Shown here one piece after another: positions 26,396 through 35,085 of a stretch of 64,000 nucleotides of DNA. Within the stretch, counting starts at the first letter, position 1; each line of letters starts with the position of its first letter. The DNA is from Hyphomicrobium facile (GTDB lineage: Bacteria; Pseudomonadota; Alphaproteobacteria; Rhizobiales; Hyphomicrobiaceae), in NCBI RefSeq assembly GCF_900116175.1, contig NZ_FPCH01000003.1, forward strand, positions 976,577 to 1,040,576, in the 5' to 3' direction. A program made the position numbers and the translations under genes. Below the pieces are notes generated by a model that worked only from the letters and a program-made list of their open reading frames with translations, was not told where the DNA came from and did no database searches.

Positions 26396-28024
26396 ATGAG
26401 CCGAGGCCTCGTGTCAAAAAACCTTTCGTCGTCGCGCAGTGGACGGTCTCGCCTGAATGGTGCGACCGGACGTGCGGGACTGGCCGGCGCACTGATGCTG
26501 TCGCTCGCCGTCGCTCCGCTCCATCCTCTTTACGCGGAAGATGCCCTGCCTTCCGATCCGGGCACCGCGCGCAAGGTGCTCGAAGAGAAGAAACGCGAAC
26601 TCGATGCCAATGCCGCCAAAGAGCTGACGATCCAATCTGACGTCCTGCAGCTCGGCGCCGAGCGCGAACGGCTGAACGGCCGTCTCGTCGAGACGGCGGC
26701 CCTCATTCAGCGCAGCGAAGCGCAGATGACGTCGATCGAGGGGCGGCTTTCAGAACTCGAAGAGCAGGAACGCGTCGTGCAGGGCTCTCTCGCCCAGCGG
26801 CATGGGCAGATCGCGGGATTGCTCACCGCATTGCAACGCATGGGGCGCAATCCGCCGCCCGTCCTCGTGACGGCGCGCGAGGATGCCTTGGGCATGGTGC
26901 GCAGCGCGATGCTGTTGTCATCGGCCTTTCCGGATCTGAAAGACCAGGCGGTCACGCTTGGGACGCAGCTCGCCGATTTGCAGCGCGTGATGGGTAATAT
27001 TCGCACCGAGGGCGCGAGGCTGCAGGCCGAAACGGACCGTCTCAACGAGGCGCGCACCCGTCTTGCCAGCCTCATGGAAGCCAAAAAGCTGACGCTCGCG
27101 GATCGCCAGTCGGAACTCGCGTCGGTTCGCGTCGCGACCGCCGACATTACGAAGAGCGTCACCAACCTGTCGGAGCTGATCAGCCGTCTCGATACGACCG
27201 TGACGGAGAAGACCGGGCTCGGCGCGTACAATGACGAACTCAAGGCACGGCATCTCGCTGACGCGTCGCAAGGACAGACTCAGCCGGCCGGACCGCAGAT
27301 CATCAAGCCGCCGCCGCCCGAGCAGGAAAGCGATAACGCGAAGCCGGCGGACGTCGGAACGCTTGCCGCCAATCTCGCCACCAATCAGGTCGTCAAATCG
27401 CCGGCAGCCGCTCCGCAGGCGAAGGCCATACCGGTCGGCGGGCTGACGAAAGTCGCGGCGCCGGAAGCCGACCTTGCGACGGCGGCACCGAGTCCGGCCG
27501 CGGGAAGCGGCTCGAAAGTCGCGATGGTCGAATTGGCGCCGGGCGGATCGTCCCTCATCACCGGCAGTCCGGGCCGAATCAAACCTGCTATTCCGTTTTC
27601 GGACGCGCGCGGCAAACTGCCTTTGCCGGCCCAAGGACGGCGCGCTCTGACGTTCGGCGAGCGCACCCAATTCGGCGGCCAGTCGAAGGGCATGGTCATC
27701 GAAACGCGGGCTTCTGCACAGGTTACATCACCGTGTGATGGCTGGGTTGTCTACGCGGGCGAATTCCGCAGCTACGGCCAACTCTTGATCATTAACGCGG
27801 GCGACGGCTATCATGTGCTGCTCGCGGGTCTATCGCAGATCGACGTCCAGCCGGGACAGTTCGTGCTGACTGCCGAGCCTGTCGGCACAATGAGCGGTGG
27901 GCAAAAGAATTCCTCGCCCGCGCCTGTTAGCGGACCTGTTTTATATGTTGAACTTCGTAAAGATGGGCGTCCTATAGATCCCGATCCCTGGTGGGCATCA
28001 GGTCAGCAGAAGGTACAAGGCTAA
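26396..28024 (+). CDS. EnvC-like murein hydrolase activator (degenerate M23/LytM domain)
   Basis: A 542-residue exported protein: signal peptide (AGLAGALMLSLAVAPLHPLYA), a long coiled coil (about 50-290), a proline/alanine linker, and a C-terminal LytM fold (about 410-540; TSPCDGWVVYAGEFRSYGQL). The metal-binding HxxxD and HxH motifs of active M23 peptidases are not there (the last strand reads GPVLYVELR), as in EnvC, which activates amidases rather than cutting peptidoglycan itself. ATG 26396 gives a proper signal peptide. The TAA stop overlaps the ctpA ATG (28022-28026), the usual envC-ctpA order. Confidence 0.9.
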   Translation: MSRGLVSKNLSSSRSGRSRLNGATGRAGLAGALMLSLAVAPLHPLYAEDALPSDPGTARKVLEEKKRELDANAAKELTIQSDVLQLGAERERLNGRLVETAALIQRSEAQMTSIEGRLSELEEQERVVQGSLAQRHGQIAGLLTALQRMGRNPPPVLVTAREDALGMVRSAMLLSSAFPDLKDQAVTLGTQLADLQRVMGNIRTEGARLQAETDRLNEARTRLASLMEAKKLTLADRQSELASVRVATADITKSVTNLSELISRLDTTVTEKTGLGAYNDELKARHLADASQGQTQPAGPQIIKPPPPEQESDNAKPADVGTLAANLATNQVVKSPAAAPQAKAIPVGGLTKVAAPEADLATAAPSPAAGSGSKVAMVELAPGGSSLITGSPGRIKPAIPFSDARGKLPLPAQGRRALTFGERTQFGGQSKGMVIETRASAQVTSPCDGWVVYAGEFRSYGQLLIINAGDGYHVLLAGLSQIDVQPGQFVLTAEPVGTMSGGQKNSSPAPVSGPVLYVELRKDGRPIDPDPWWASGQQKVQG

Positions 28025-29454
28025 TGCGCAAGACCGACTATGCATTCTGGACATTCCTGCTGATGACAGGTTTGGCCGGCGCGACCACGCTGCTGAACGT
28101 CACTCAGACGTACTCGGCAAGCGCGTCGCAAAATTCAGAGCTCTATAAGCAGCTCGATCTCTTCGGCGACGTACTCGAGAGGGTTCGCTCCGACTACGTC
28201 GAAAAGCCCGACGATACCGCGCTCATCGAAGCGGCGATCAACGGCATGCTCGCCTCGCTCGATCCGCATTCATCGTACATGAGCCCGAAGAATTTCCGGG
28301 ATATGCAGGTTCAGACGCGCGGCGAATTCGGTGGCCTCGGAATCGAAGTCACCATGGAGAACGGCGTCATCAAGGTCGTTTCGCCCATCGACGACACGCC
28401 CGCCGCCAAGGCCGGCCTGATGGCGAACGACCTCATCACCCATCTCGATAACGAAGCCATTTCCGGCCTCACGCTCGAACAGGCCGTCGAGAAGATGCGC
28501 GGTCCGGTCAATACGCCGATCATGCTGACGGTCGTGCGCAAGGGCAAGGATGAGCCGTTCGACGTGAAAGTCGTGCGGGATGTGATCCGCATCAACGCCG
28601 TCAAGTCGCGTGCCGAAGGCGATATCGGCTACGTGAAGGTCACGACCTTCAACGAGCAGACGCACGCCAACCTGGTGAAAGCCGTCGAGACTCTCGACAA
28701 GCAGATCGGGCCCAACATCAAGGGTTACATCATCGATCTGCGCAACAACCCGGGCGGTCTCCTCGATCAGGCCATCGCGGTGTCGGATGACTTCCTCGAG
28801 CAGGGCGCCATCGTTCTCACCAAGGGCCGCAACAACGAGGAAACGCAGCGGGCGAACGCTCGTCCGGGCGATATCTCGGACGGCAAGAAACTCGTCGTCC
28901 TGATCAACGGCGGCTCGGCGTCGGCTTCGGAAATCGTTGCGGGTGCTTTGCAGGATCACAAGCGTGCGACGGTCATCGGCACGCGGTCGTTCGGCAAGGG
29001 ATCGGTCCAGACGATCATTCCGCTCGGCGCCAACGGTGCGATCCGCTTGACCACGGCTCGTTACTACACGCCGTCGAACCGGTCGATCCAAGCCAAGGGC
29101 ATCGAGCCGGATATCAACGTCGAGGAAGCCGTGCCGGATGACATGAAGGACAAGATCGCCGCCGAGAAGCCGCGCGGCGAGGCGAGCCTTCGCGGCCATC
29201 TGAAGAATCCTGACGGTACCGAGAAGGAAGACGATCTGGGCGAACCGTCGGGTTCGTCGTCCTACGTCGCCAAGGACGCCGACAAGGACACGCAGCTGCA
29301 GTACGCAATCAACTTCCTGCACGGCACTGCGAAGGGCCCGGAGACGTCCAGCGCGACCCCGTCGCCTGCACCGACCACGACGGGACCGACGTCCGGATCG
29401 AGCAACAAGGCTCCGGTTCCGTCCGACGATGACAAGAAGGTCACGCCGAACTAA
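28024..29454 (+). CDS. ctpA: Carboxy-terminal processing protease (S41)
   Basis: A 476-residue periplasmic serine protease. An N-terminal signal/anchor helix precedes a PDZ domain (about 85-170; GGLGIEVTMENGVIKVVSPI) and the S41 core: the catalytic Ser lies in NGGSASASEIVAGALQD and the catalytic Lys in RSFGKGSVQTI. The tail after about residue 390 is acidic, then Ser/Thr/Pro-rich and probably disordered. CtpA trims C-termini of exported proteins and, with EnvC-type partners, regulates peptidoglycan hydrolases. A strong terminator follows. Confidence 0.96.
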   Translation: MRKTDYAFWTFLLMTGLAGATTLLNVTQTYSASASQNSELYKQLDLFGDVLERVRSDYVEKPDDTALIEAAINGMLASLDPHSSYMSPKNFRDMQVQTRGEFGGLGIEVTMENGVIKVVSPIDDTPAAKAGLMANDLITHLDNEAISGLTLEQAVEKMRGPVNTPIMLTVVRKGKDEPFDVKVVRDVIRINAVKSRAEGDIGYVKVTTFNEQTHANLVKAVETLDKQIGPNIKGYIIDLRNNPGGLLDQAIAVSDDFLEQGAIVLTKGRNNEETQRANARPGDISDGKKLVVLINGGSASASEIVAGALQDHKRATVIGTRSFGKGSVQTIIPLGANGAIRLTTARYYTPSNRSIQAKGIEPDINVEEAVPDDMKDKIAAEKPRGEASLRGHLKNPDGTEKEDDLGEPSGSSSYVAKDADKDTQLQYAINFLHGTAKGPETSSATPSPAPTTTGPTSGSSNKAPVPSDDDKKVTPN

Positions 29455-29478
29455 AGCAACCTGCAGAGGTTAGGGTTT

Positions 29479-29503
29479 GAAGGGCGCCCATTCGGCGCCC
29501 TTC
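29479..29503 (+). terminator. Rho-independent terminator after ctpA
   Basis: A perfect 10-bp stem (gaagggcgcc/ggcgcccttc) with a 5-nt loop, followed by attttgtt. It starts 25 bp after the ctpA stop and separates it from the first rppH gene. Confidence 0.85.
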
Positions 29504-29538
29504 ATTTTGTTGGGCGCTATTTAACAAGGGGTGGGGTC

Positions 29539-30063
29539 ATGGCGGATCAGTCGAAGAAGGCCTCAGCGGGCGAGCTTGGATACCGCCCCTGCGTCGGCCT
29601 CATGGTCATCAATCGCGACGGCCTCGTCTGGGTTGGCCGGCGCGCCGACGTCCCCGGCGACGCCGAGGGACGCGGGTCGTGGTGGCAGATGCCCCAAGGT
29701 GGCATCGATGCGGGCGAAGATCCGGCGGCCGCCGCCCGGCGCGAGCTTTTCGAGGAAACAGCGATCGTCTCGGCCGAACAGATCGGGGAGCTATCGAAAT
29801 GGCTGACCTACGATCTCCCCGACAATCTCATCGGCGTCGCATGGGGCGGCAAATATCGCGGGCAGAAGCAGAAATGGTTCGCCTTCCGCTTCACCGGAGA
29901 TGACAGCGAAATCAACATCATGCCTGCCAAGGGAGAGCCTGAATTCGTGGCTTGGCGTTGGGCGCCGGCCGACGATCTTCTCGATCTCATCGTGCCGTTC
30001 AAACGGGAGGTCTACCGGGATGTCCTCGCCGAGTTCGCCCCGCTCGCGCGCAGCGGCGGCTGA
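29539..30063 (+). CDS. rppH: RNA pyrophosphohydrolase (RppH), first of a tandem pair
   Basis: A 174-residue Nudix hydrolase of the RppH type that removes pyrophosphate from 5' triphosphate RNA ends and so starts mRNA decay. The Nudix box is [20 protein letters not shown] followed by TAI, so the usual Gly before the final aliphatic residue is Ala; all acidic metal ligands remain. RppH-specific segments [34 protein letters not shown] and the final VPFKREVY are present. A close paralogue follows 161 bp downstream in the same direction. Confidence 0.93.
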   Translation: MADQSKKASAGELGYRPCVGLMVINRDGLVWVGRRADVPGDAEGRGSWWQMPQGGIDAGEDPAAAARRELFEETAIVSAEQIGELSKWLTYDLPDNLIGVAWGGKYRGQKQKWFAFRFTGDDSEINIMPAKGEPEFVAWRWAPADDLLDLIVPFKREVYRDVLAEFAPLARSGG

Positions 30064-30224
30064 CGTGATGGGGGCCTTCCGGCCTCCGAAAAAGCTGCCC
30101 AAAAAAGCGCCTTGTGGCGTTTGCCCCCTATGTGACAGTCTAATGTCATAAGACTGCTATGATTTTCTGTACGATAGACGAATCATAGCGCAAACTTGCG
30201 TCAAGTTATCCACAGGCCCGGCTA

Positions 30225-30767
30225 ATGTCTTTGCTGCCTGATCTTCCGAGTCTCTCGCACCATGCGCTTCCGTTCCGGACGTGTGTCGGCATTATGCTGC
30301 TCAATCGTGAGGGCTTGGTGTGGGTCGGCCGTCGCCGTCCGAAGTGGGCGGGCGATCATCAGGCGTACATCTGGCAAATGCCCCAGGGCGGTATCGAGAA
30401 GTTCGAAGCGCCGCGGCTTGCGGCACTCAGGGAGCTTCGCGAGGAAACGGGCGTTACGAACGCCGAGGTGATCGGCGAGCATCCGGAGTGGCTCACCTAC
30501 GAGCTTCCCGACAGCTTGCTCGGCATCGCGCTCAAGGGCCGGTATCGCGGCCAGCGGCAGAAATGGTTCGCGATGCGTTTCCTCGGAGAGGATAGCGAAA
30601 TCGATATCTTGCCGAAGGAAGGCACGAAAGCCGAGTTCGATACGTGGCGCTGGGCGCCGCTCGACTCGGTTCCGAAGTTGATCGTTCCGTTCAAGCGCGA
30701 AATCTACGAGCGCGTGACGGGCGATTTCGCGCACTTGGCGCGGCCATTGGCTGAAGGGCAGGGCTAG
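30225..30767 (+). CDS. rppH: RNA pyrophosphohydrolase (RppH), second of a tandem pair
   Basis: A 180-residue Nudix hydrolase with a fully canonical Nudix box (GGIEKFEAPRLAALRELREE then TGV) and the same RppH markers as its neighbour: FRTCVGIMLLNREGLVWVG, RYRGQRQKWFAMRF, IVPFKREIYERV. The two are clear paralogues. The gap 30064-30224 holds an inverted repeat (cagtct/agactg, 30136-30156) next to a TATGAT box, so this copy may have its own promoter. It is the better candidate for the housekeeping enzyme, since its catalytic box is intact. Confidence 0.94.
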   Translation: MSLLPDLPSLSHHALPFRTCVGIMLLNREGLVWVGRRRPKWAGDHQAYIWQMPQGGIEKFEAPRLAALRELREETGVTNAEVIGEHPEWLTYELPDSLLGIALKGRYRGQRQKWFAMRFLGEDSEIDILPKEGTKAEFDTWRWAPLDSVPKLIVPFKREIYERVTGDFAHLARPLAEGQG

Positions 30768-30814
30768 CTCTCCAACTGCGTCCGCGCGTTGTTCGGCGTT
30801 CAGCCAACAGATCG

Positions 30815-30949
30815 TCAGTGTGGAACGGTCATGCCGGCGGCCGACATGAGCATTCGAATAAGAACAGCGACGATGCCGACCGTGACGACGCCCGCGGCGT
30901 AGATCAGCACAAGCCAGCCGACGCGGCGCAGCCACGACGGCCTCTCCAT
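30815..30949 (-). CDS. DUF2474 small subunit of cyanide-insensitive bd oxidase
   Basis: A 44-residue protein with one membrane helix: starts MERPSWLRRVGWLVLIYAAG and ends in RMLMSAAGMTVPH, the DUF2474 pattern. Genes of this family sit directly after cioB/cydB in cyanide-insensitive oxidase operons, where they probably act like the small CydX subunit. The frame is open further upstream but overlaps the cydB end there; ATG 30949 is the only sensible start. It lies 65 bp after the cioB stop. Confidence 0.82.
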   Translation of the reverse strand: MERPSWLRRVGWLVLIYAAGVVTVGIVAVLIRMLMSAAGMTVPH

Positions 30950-31014
30950 TTCGGCATCTTTGGCGCGGGCGACACGCGTTCCGCGCGCCGGCCGCCAGCG
31001 CGGAGCGCCCGGCT

Positions 31015-32022
31015 TCAATGGTAGCCCTCGCCAGCTCTGACCTTGCCACGAAACACGCTGTAGGCCCAAGCCGTGTACATGAGGATGAAGGGAATTATGA
31101 AGAGCGCTCCGACGAGCGTGAAGCCAAGGCTCTGTGGGGGCGATGCCGCATCCCAGATCGATATCGACGGCGGAAGGATGTTCGGCCACAGGCTGATGAC
31201 CAAGCCGCTATAGCCTAGGAAGATCAGCGCCAGCGCGAGCACGAACGGCAGCCCGTGGGAGTCTCGCTGGACCGACCAAAGCAATGCGAGCGTCGCCAAG
31301 ACGACGAGAACCGGCACCGGCGAAAACAGAATGATGTTGGGGAACGAGAACCAGCGTTCCGCTATCGCGCGATGCTCGAGGGGCGTCCAGATGCTGACGA
31401 TGACGATCGCCACGAACAGAGTGATGATGATCGGGCGCGCGAGCGCGCGCATGCGCTCCTGCAACGGGCCCTCGGTCTTGATGATCAGCCATGTTGCTCC
31501 GAGAAGCGCGTAGGCGAAGAGCAAGGCCAGTCCAGTAAAGATGCTGAACGGCGTCAGCCAGTCGAACGGTCCTCCGGTGTAAGCGCGGTTCGTAACCTCG
31601 AAACCCTTGATGAACGTGCCGAGGACGACGCCTTGCGAAAAGGTCGCGAGGTAGGAGCCAAAGGAAAACAACGTATCCCATACGTGTCTCGGCGCCCGTT
31701 CGGCGCTCAAACGGAATTCGAAGGCGACGCCACGAAGGATGAGACCGGCGAGCATCGCGATGATCGGCAGGTAGAGGGCCGTCAGAACGACCGCATAGGC
31801 GACCGGAAAGGCTGCGAGGAGACCCGCGCCTCCGAGCACCAGCCACGTCTCGTTGCCGTCCCATATCGGCGCGACGGAGTTCACCATCAAATCGCGATCG
31901 GAGCGGGCGGGGACGAACGGGAAGAGAATTCCGACGCCCAGATCGAAGCCATCCATGATGACGTACATCATCAGGCCGAAGCCGATGATCAGTGCCCAGA
32001 TGAGCGGAAGATCGATGCCCAT
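31015..32022 (-). CDS. cioB: Cytochrome bd-type ubiquinol oxidase subunit II (CioB)
   Basis: A 335-residue, nine-helix membrane protein with the CydB N-terminal signature YVIMDGFDLGVGILFPFV and the APIWDGNETWLVLGGAGLLAAFP segment, split here as APIWDGNETWLV and LGGAGLLAAFP. It forms the heterodimer with subunit I. ATG 32022 follows the cioA stop; an overlapping TTG at 32031 is possible. The gene order cioA-cioB-DUF2474 marks the cyanide-insensitive subgroup. Confidence 0.95.
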   Translation of the reverse strand: MGIDLPLIWALIIGFGLMMYVIMDGFDLGVGILFPFVPARSDRDLMVNSVAPIWDGNETWLVLGGAGLLAAFPVAYAVVLTALYLPIIAMLAGLILRGVAFEFRLSAERAPRHVWDTLFSFGSYLATFSQGVVLGTFIKGFEVTNRAYTGGPFDWLTPFSIFTGLALLFAYALLGATWLIIKTEGPLQERMRALARPIIITLFVAIVIVSIWTPLEHRAIAERWFSFPNIILFSPVPVLVVLATLALLWSVQRDSHGLPFVLALALIFLGYSGLVISLWPNILPPSISIWDAASPPQSLGFTLVGALFIIPFILMYTAWAYSVFRGKVRAGEGYH

Positions 32023-32027
32023 GGCTG

Positions 32028-33458
32028 TCAATTCCCTGGCGCTGATGGAACGACATCGTCGGCTCCGGAAATCGGGCGGGCGGGACGACGGAAAGGATCA
32101 TCGATGGAACCGGCGGCCGGGCCCGCGCCTTCGTCCGGACCTCGCGCAACGATTTTCAGCATGTAGGCGAAGCCTATGCCGAAGACGAGGCAATACAAAA
32201 CGATGAACACGATCAGCGAGATCGAAAGCTGCAGAACAGAATGGTTCGATGCGCCGACCGCCGTGCGCATGACATTGTAGACGACCCAGGGCTGGCGACC
32301 CATCTCGGTCGTTATCCAACCGGCCAGGATCGCAAGCAGTCCCGCCGGTCCCATCCACAAGGCGAAACGCAGGAAGGATTTCGATGTGTACAACTCGGAC
32401 TTCCACCACAGCCACAGGCCCCAGAGGCCGAGCGCGAGCATGAGAATGCCGAGGCCAACCATGATGCGGAACGTCCAGAATACCACCGTCGCATTCGGTC
32501 GATCATCCGGCGGATATTGCTTCAGTCCCGGGATCTCGCCGTAGAGCTTATGGGTCAGGATCAGGCTGCCGAGATATGGGACTTCGACAGCGTAACGCGT
32601 TTTCTCCTCCGCCATGTCGGGCCAGCCGAACAGTATGAGCGGGACGCTCTCGCCGGGGATGTTCACCCAATGGCCTTCGATCGCCGCCACCTTGGCCGGT
32701 TGGTATTCGAGGGTGTTGAGGCCGTGCTGATCGCCGATGAACATCTGGATCGGCGTCAGCACCAAAACCAGTCCCATCGCCATCAAGAACATCGTGCGTA
32801 TGGCGGGCGTCGATCGGCCCCTCAGAAGGTGCCATGCGGCAGCGGCGCCGACGAACAGTCCCGTCGCCAAGTAGGCCGCGACCGTCATGTGCGCGAGCCT
32901 ATACGGGAATGACGGATTGAAGATGACTTTCAGCCAATCGGAAGGAACGACCTGGTTGTCAACCACCGTGAAGCCTGCAGGCGTTTGCATCCAACTGTTG
33001 GACGCGAGAATCCAGAGTGTCGAAATCAACGTCCCGGCGGCGACCATTATGGTCGCGAAGAAATGAATGCCGGGGCCGACTTTTTGCCAGCCGAAAAGCA
33101 TGACGCCGAGGAAGCCCGCTTCGAGGAAGAATGCGGTGAGAACCTCATATGCTAGGAGGGGGCCAGTGATCGGGCCGGCGAAGGTCGAAAATACGCTCCA
33201 GTTGGTTCCGAACTGGTACGCCATGACGATGCCCGACACGACGCCCATGGCAAACGCGATCGCAAATACCTTCACCCAATATTGATAGAGTTCACGGTAT
33301 CGGACTTGCTCAGTCCACAGCCAAAGACCTTCCAGCACCACGAGATAGCTTGCGAGCCCGATCGTGAGTGCCGGAAAGATGATGTGGAATGAAATGGTGA
33401 ATGCGAACTGGAAACGCGCCAGATCGATGGCCAGAGCCGATGCCGCGGTGGTATCCAT
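32028..33458 (-). CDS. cioA: Cytochrome bd-type ubiquinol oxidase subunit I (CioA)
   Basis: A 476-residue subunit I carrying the haems. The N-terminal His ligand lies in LARFQFAFTISFHIIFPALT, the GRQPWVVYNVMRT segment and MAYQFGTNWSVFSTFAG are diagnostic. The Q loop (about residues 245-320; DQHGLNTLEYQPAKVAAIEG) is short, as in the CIO group, rather than long as in E. coli CydA. It oxidises ubiquinol and reduces oxygen without pumping protons, giving respiration under low oxygen, cyanide or NO stress. First gene of cioAB-DUF2474. Confidence 0.95.
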   Translation of the reverse strand: MDTTAASALAIDLARFQFAFTISFHIIFPALTIGLASYLVVLEGLWLWTEQVRYRELYQYWVKVFAIAFAMGVVSGIVMAYQFGTNWSVFSTFAGPITGPLLAYEVLTAFFLEAGFLGVMLFGWQKVGPGIHFFATIMVAAGTLISTLWILASNSWMQTPAGFTVVDNQVVPSDWLKVIFNPSFPYRLAHMTVAAYLATGLFVGAAAAWHLLRGRSTPAIRTMFLMAMGLVLVLTPIQMFIGDQHGLNTLEYQPAKVAAIEGHWVNIPGESVPLILFGWPDMAEEKTRYAVEVPYLGSLILTHKLYGEIPGLKQYPPDDRPNATVVFWTFRIMVGLGILMLALGLWGLWLWWKSELYTSKSFLRFALWMGPAGLLAILAGWITTEMGRQPWVVYNVMRTAVGASNHSVLQLSISLIVFIVLYCLVFGIGFAYMLKIVARGPDEGAGPAAGSIDDPFRRPARPISGADDVVPSAPGN

Positions 33459-33614
33459 GCTTTAGCCTCGGAATCCGAACGCGCGAAGTTTCGCACGCTC
33501 ACCTTCACCGGCGGAAAAGTCGCGGCTACCTTGCACCTAGCGCCGCTATTCCGAAACAGCGTCGCCTGCGCGAACTTAATGAACGGCTAAAGCAAGGGCG
33601 ACTTTTCAGAATAC

Positions 33615-33644
33615 ATCATCGTTCGTGATCGTTCGTACGATGAT
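33615..33644. promoter_or_regulatory. Repeat-rich candidate operator upstream of cioA
   Basis: Two direct 9-mers atcgttcgt (33618-33626 and 33628-33636) sit within an inverted pair atcatcgt/acgatgat (33615-33622 and 33637-33644). They lie about 160 bp upstream of the cioA start in an AT-richer 283-bp gap that holds no gene. A regulator site for the oxidase operon is a guess from position. Confidence 0.35.
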
Positions 33645-33741
33645 CGATTTCATCGCGACGAGCAATTCAGAAAAATCAGAAATTCAAATCAAGAATCAAA
33701 TCAAGAAAGTGCTTCGCGCATTCTTTGCGAAAGTCGTGGCG

Positions 33742-34008
33742 CTAACGGCGCTGGCCGCCGACGCCACCAACACCGCTTTGGACGCCGCCGGGCCGCGTAT
33801 TATAAATCGATGGATTGGTGTAATTTCTAAGCCGGTCCGGATAGGTCGGGCCCGGCGAGCCGACATTTCTATCGCCGCTATTTACAGTGCTCGGCGGTGT
33901 GCGGATGATCACGTCCGATCCTCCAGACGTCTGACCTGATGCTGTTTGCGCCAAGACAGGCGTAACAACAACCAGCGCCGCCGCGACGGCAAGGATGGGT
34001 TTTTTCAT
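33742..34008 (-). CDS. Small exported protein of unknown function
   Basis: 88 residues from the ATG at 34008, beginning MKKPILAVAAALVVVTPVLA, a clean signal peptide with a likely cut after Ala20. The mature part is rich in Ser, Gly, Thr, Asn and Pro, with no cysteine and no known domain, and ends GVGGVGGQRR. The frame is open four codons further upstream. Same direction as cioAB, 283 bp upstream of cioA. Probably a real small periplasmic or secreted protein. Confidence 0.6.
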   Translation of the reverse strand: MKKPILAVAAALVVVTPVLAQTASGQTSGGSDVIIRTPPSTVNSGDRNVGSPGPTYPDRLRNYTNPSIYNTRPGGVQSGVGGVGGQRR

Positions 34009-34101
34009 TTTCAGCCTCATAATTCATCGTCACGCAGGGGCCCACCCGCCTCATTTACATGGGGAATCCGGATCAAGCTGCAAGGCTGGCAAGGACGGGC
34101 G

Positions 34102-34227
34102 TCAGCGGACGAGGAAGATGGTCCAGGTGGCAAGGCCGACGAGGACGGCACAGAGCAGCGTCAGCATGACCGGATAGCTCACCGGAGGTCTGTCGCTGCC
34201 GTCGGGAGGATCAGTGAGTTTTGACAT
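34102..34227 (-). CDS. Tiny single-helix membrane protein (41 residues)
   Basis: ATG 34227 to TGA 34102: a hydrophilic, proline-containing N-terminus (SKLTDPPDGSDRPPVSYP) followed by one hydrophobic helix (VMLTLLCAVLVGLATWTIFLV) closing with Arg and stop. The layout (short polar head, one helix, Arg end) is coding-like and resembles small inner-membrane subunits. No strong ribosome site is visible. No family recognised. Confidence 0.45.
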   Translation of the reverse strand: MSKLTDPPDGSDRPPVSYPVMLTLLCAVLVGLATWTIFLVR

Positions 34228-34491
34228 GGGGCATCATGAATACAAATTGTTTAAACTGAGTATGATGGAAACTTAATGCGATTTTTCAGTGTGTTGGCAG
34301 TGAAATGTCGAAAAGTAGTTGATCTTTCGTGAATAAGTTTTTGAACTTAGTTCCGCATCGGCGCATCGCAGTTCTACGATCTTTTGACTTAGAGCATTCG
34401 CGGGTTGGCCGAATAGTGTGGAATTTCGCGCTGTCCGGCATATTTTGAGTCCGCGGCGGGGGAGTGCTTCCGAGAGCTGTGGAGCTTTAGG

Positions 34492-34776
34492 ATGCCAATG
34501 CCATACCTCAGCGGCTGCATTGCGGCCGTGGTCGCTATTCTCGGGTTCGGCGCGTTCAGCTTGATCGCTTATGCGGATGCGGAGCCCGAAAGCCTTCGGA
34601 TACAGAGAGAAGCCGAGAAGTCTTACAAGACGACGCCGGTCGTCCCGATCGATCGGCCAAATTCTCATCACCGCGAGTTTTTGAAGGATGGGCCGGCCGG
34701 CTATCAGCTCGGTCCGGCACCGCCTATTCCCGGTACGGGTGCGCCCGGAAGTGGAAAACGCGCCTCCGGAAAGTAG
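34492..34776 (+). CDS. Small exported protein, unknown
   Basis: 94 residues: an N-terminal hydrophobic stretch (LSGCIAAVVAILGFGAFSLIAYADA) that fits a signal peptide or anchor, then a charged and proline-rich tail containing PGTGAPGSGKRASGK at the end. No domain recognised. The leader before it is AT-rich compared with the rest of the window; the ribosome site is GGAG 11 nt upstream. Coding is plausible from composition. Confidence 0.5.
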   Translation: MPMPYLSGCIAAVVAILGFGAFSLIAYADAEPESLRIQREAEKSYKTTPVVPIDRPNSHHREFLKDGPAGYQLGPAPPIPGTGAPGSGKRASGK

Positions 34777-35085
34777 GGCGATGATTTTTTCCGGGGGCCC
34801 GAGCGGGCCCTACAAGCTCACGCAAGATGGTCGCGGGAGTTCGTGTCACGCCGACGGAGGAAGCGCGTAGCAGCTCGCCCCTCAACACATGCCGAACCTA
34901 AGGACCCCCAGGCAACGTCCTGATGGGGAAAGGCGAATGGCGCTCGCGAGAGGCGCTGCGGCATCCGGCACATTGGACAATTTGCCCAATGCCCTCGCGG
35001 TTGGGACCGGGACAAGAAGCTACGAAGAGGCTCGCGGACGCTTTGCGCGCAGAGCTGGGCATGGTTCAAGGAGCAATATCGGCCG
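34777..35085. other. Intergenic stretch before MFS gene
   Basis: 309 bp without a supported gene. It contains a GC-rich hairpin (gggccc pair with gagc loop, near 34795-34810) after a T-run, which may end transcription of the small exported protein, and several short overlapping frames without ribosome sites. Confidence 0.4.

Noticed and set aside
34777..35085. 74-codon plus-strand frame before the MFS gene (from 34923)
   Set aside because: No ribosome site, overlaps the MFS start in another frame, and shows no domain or signal peptide.
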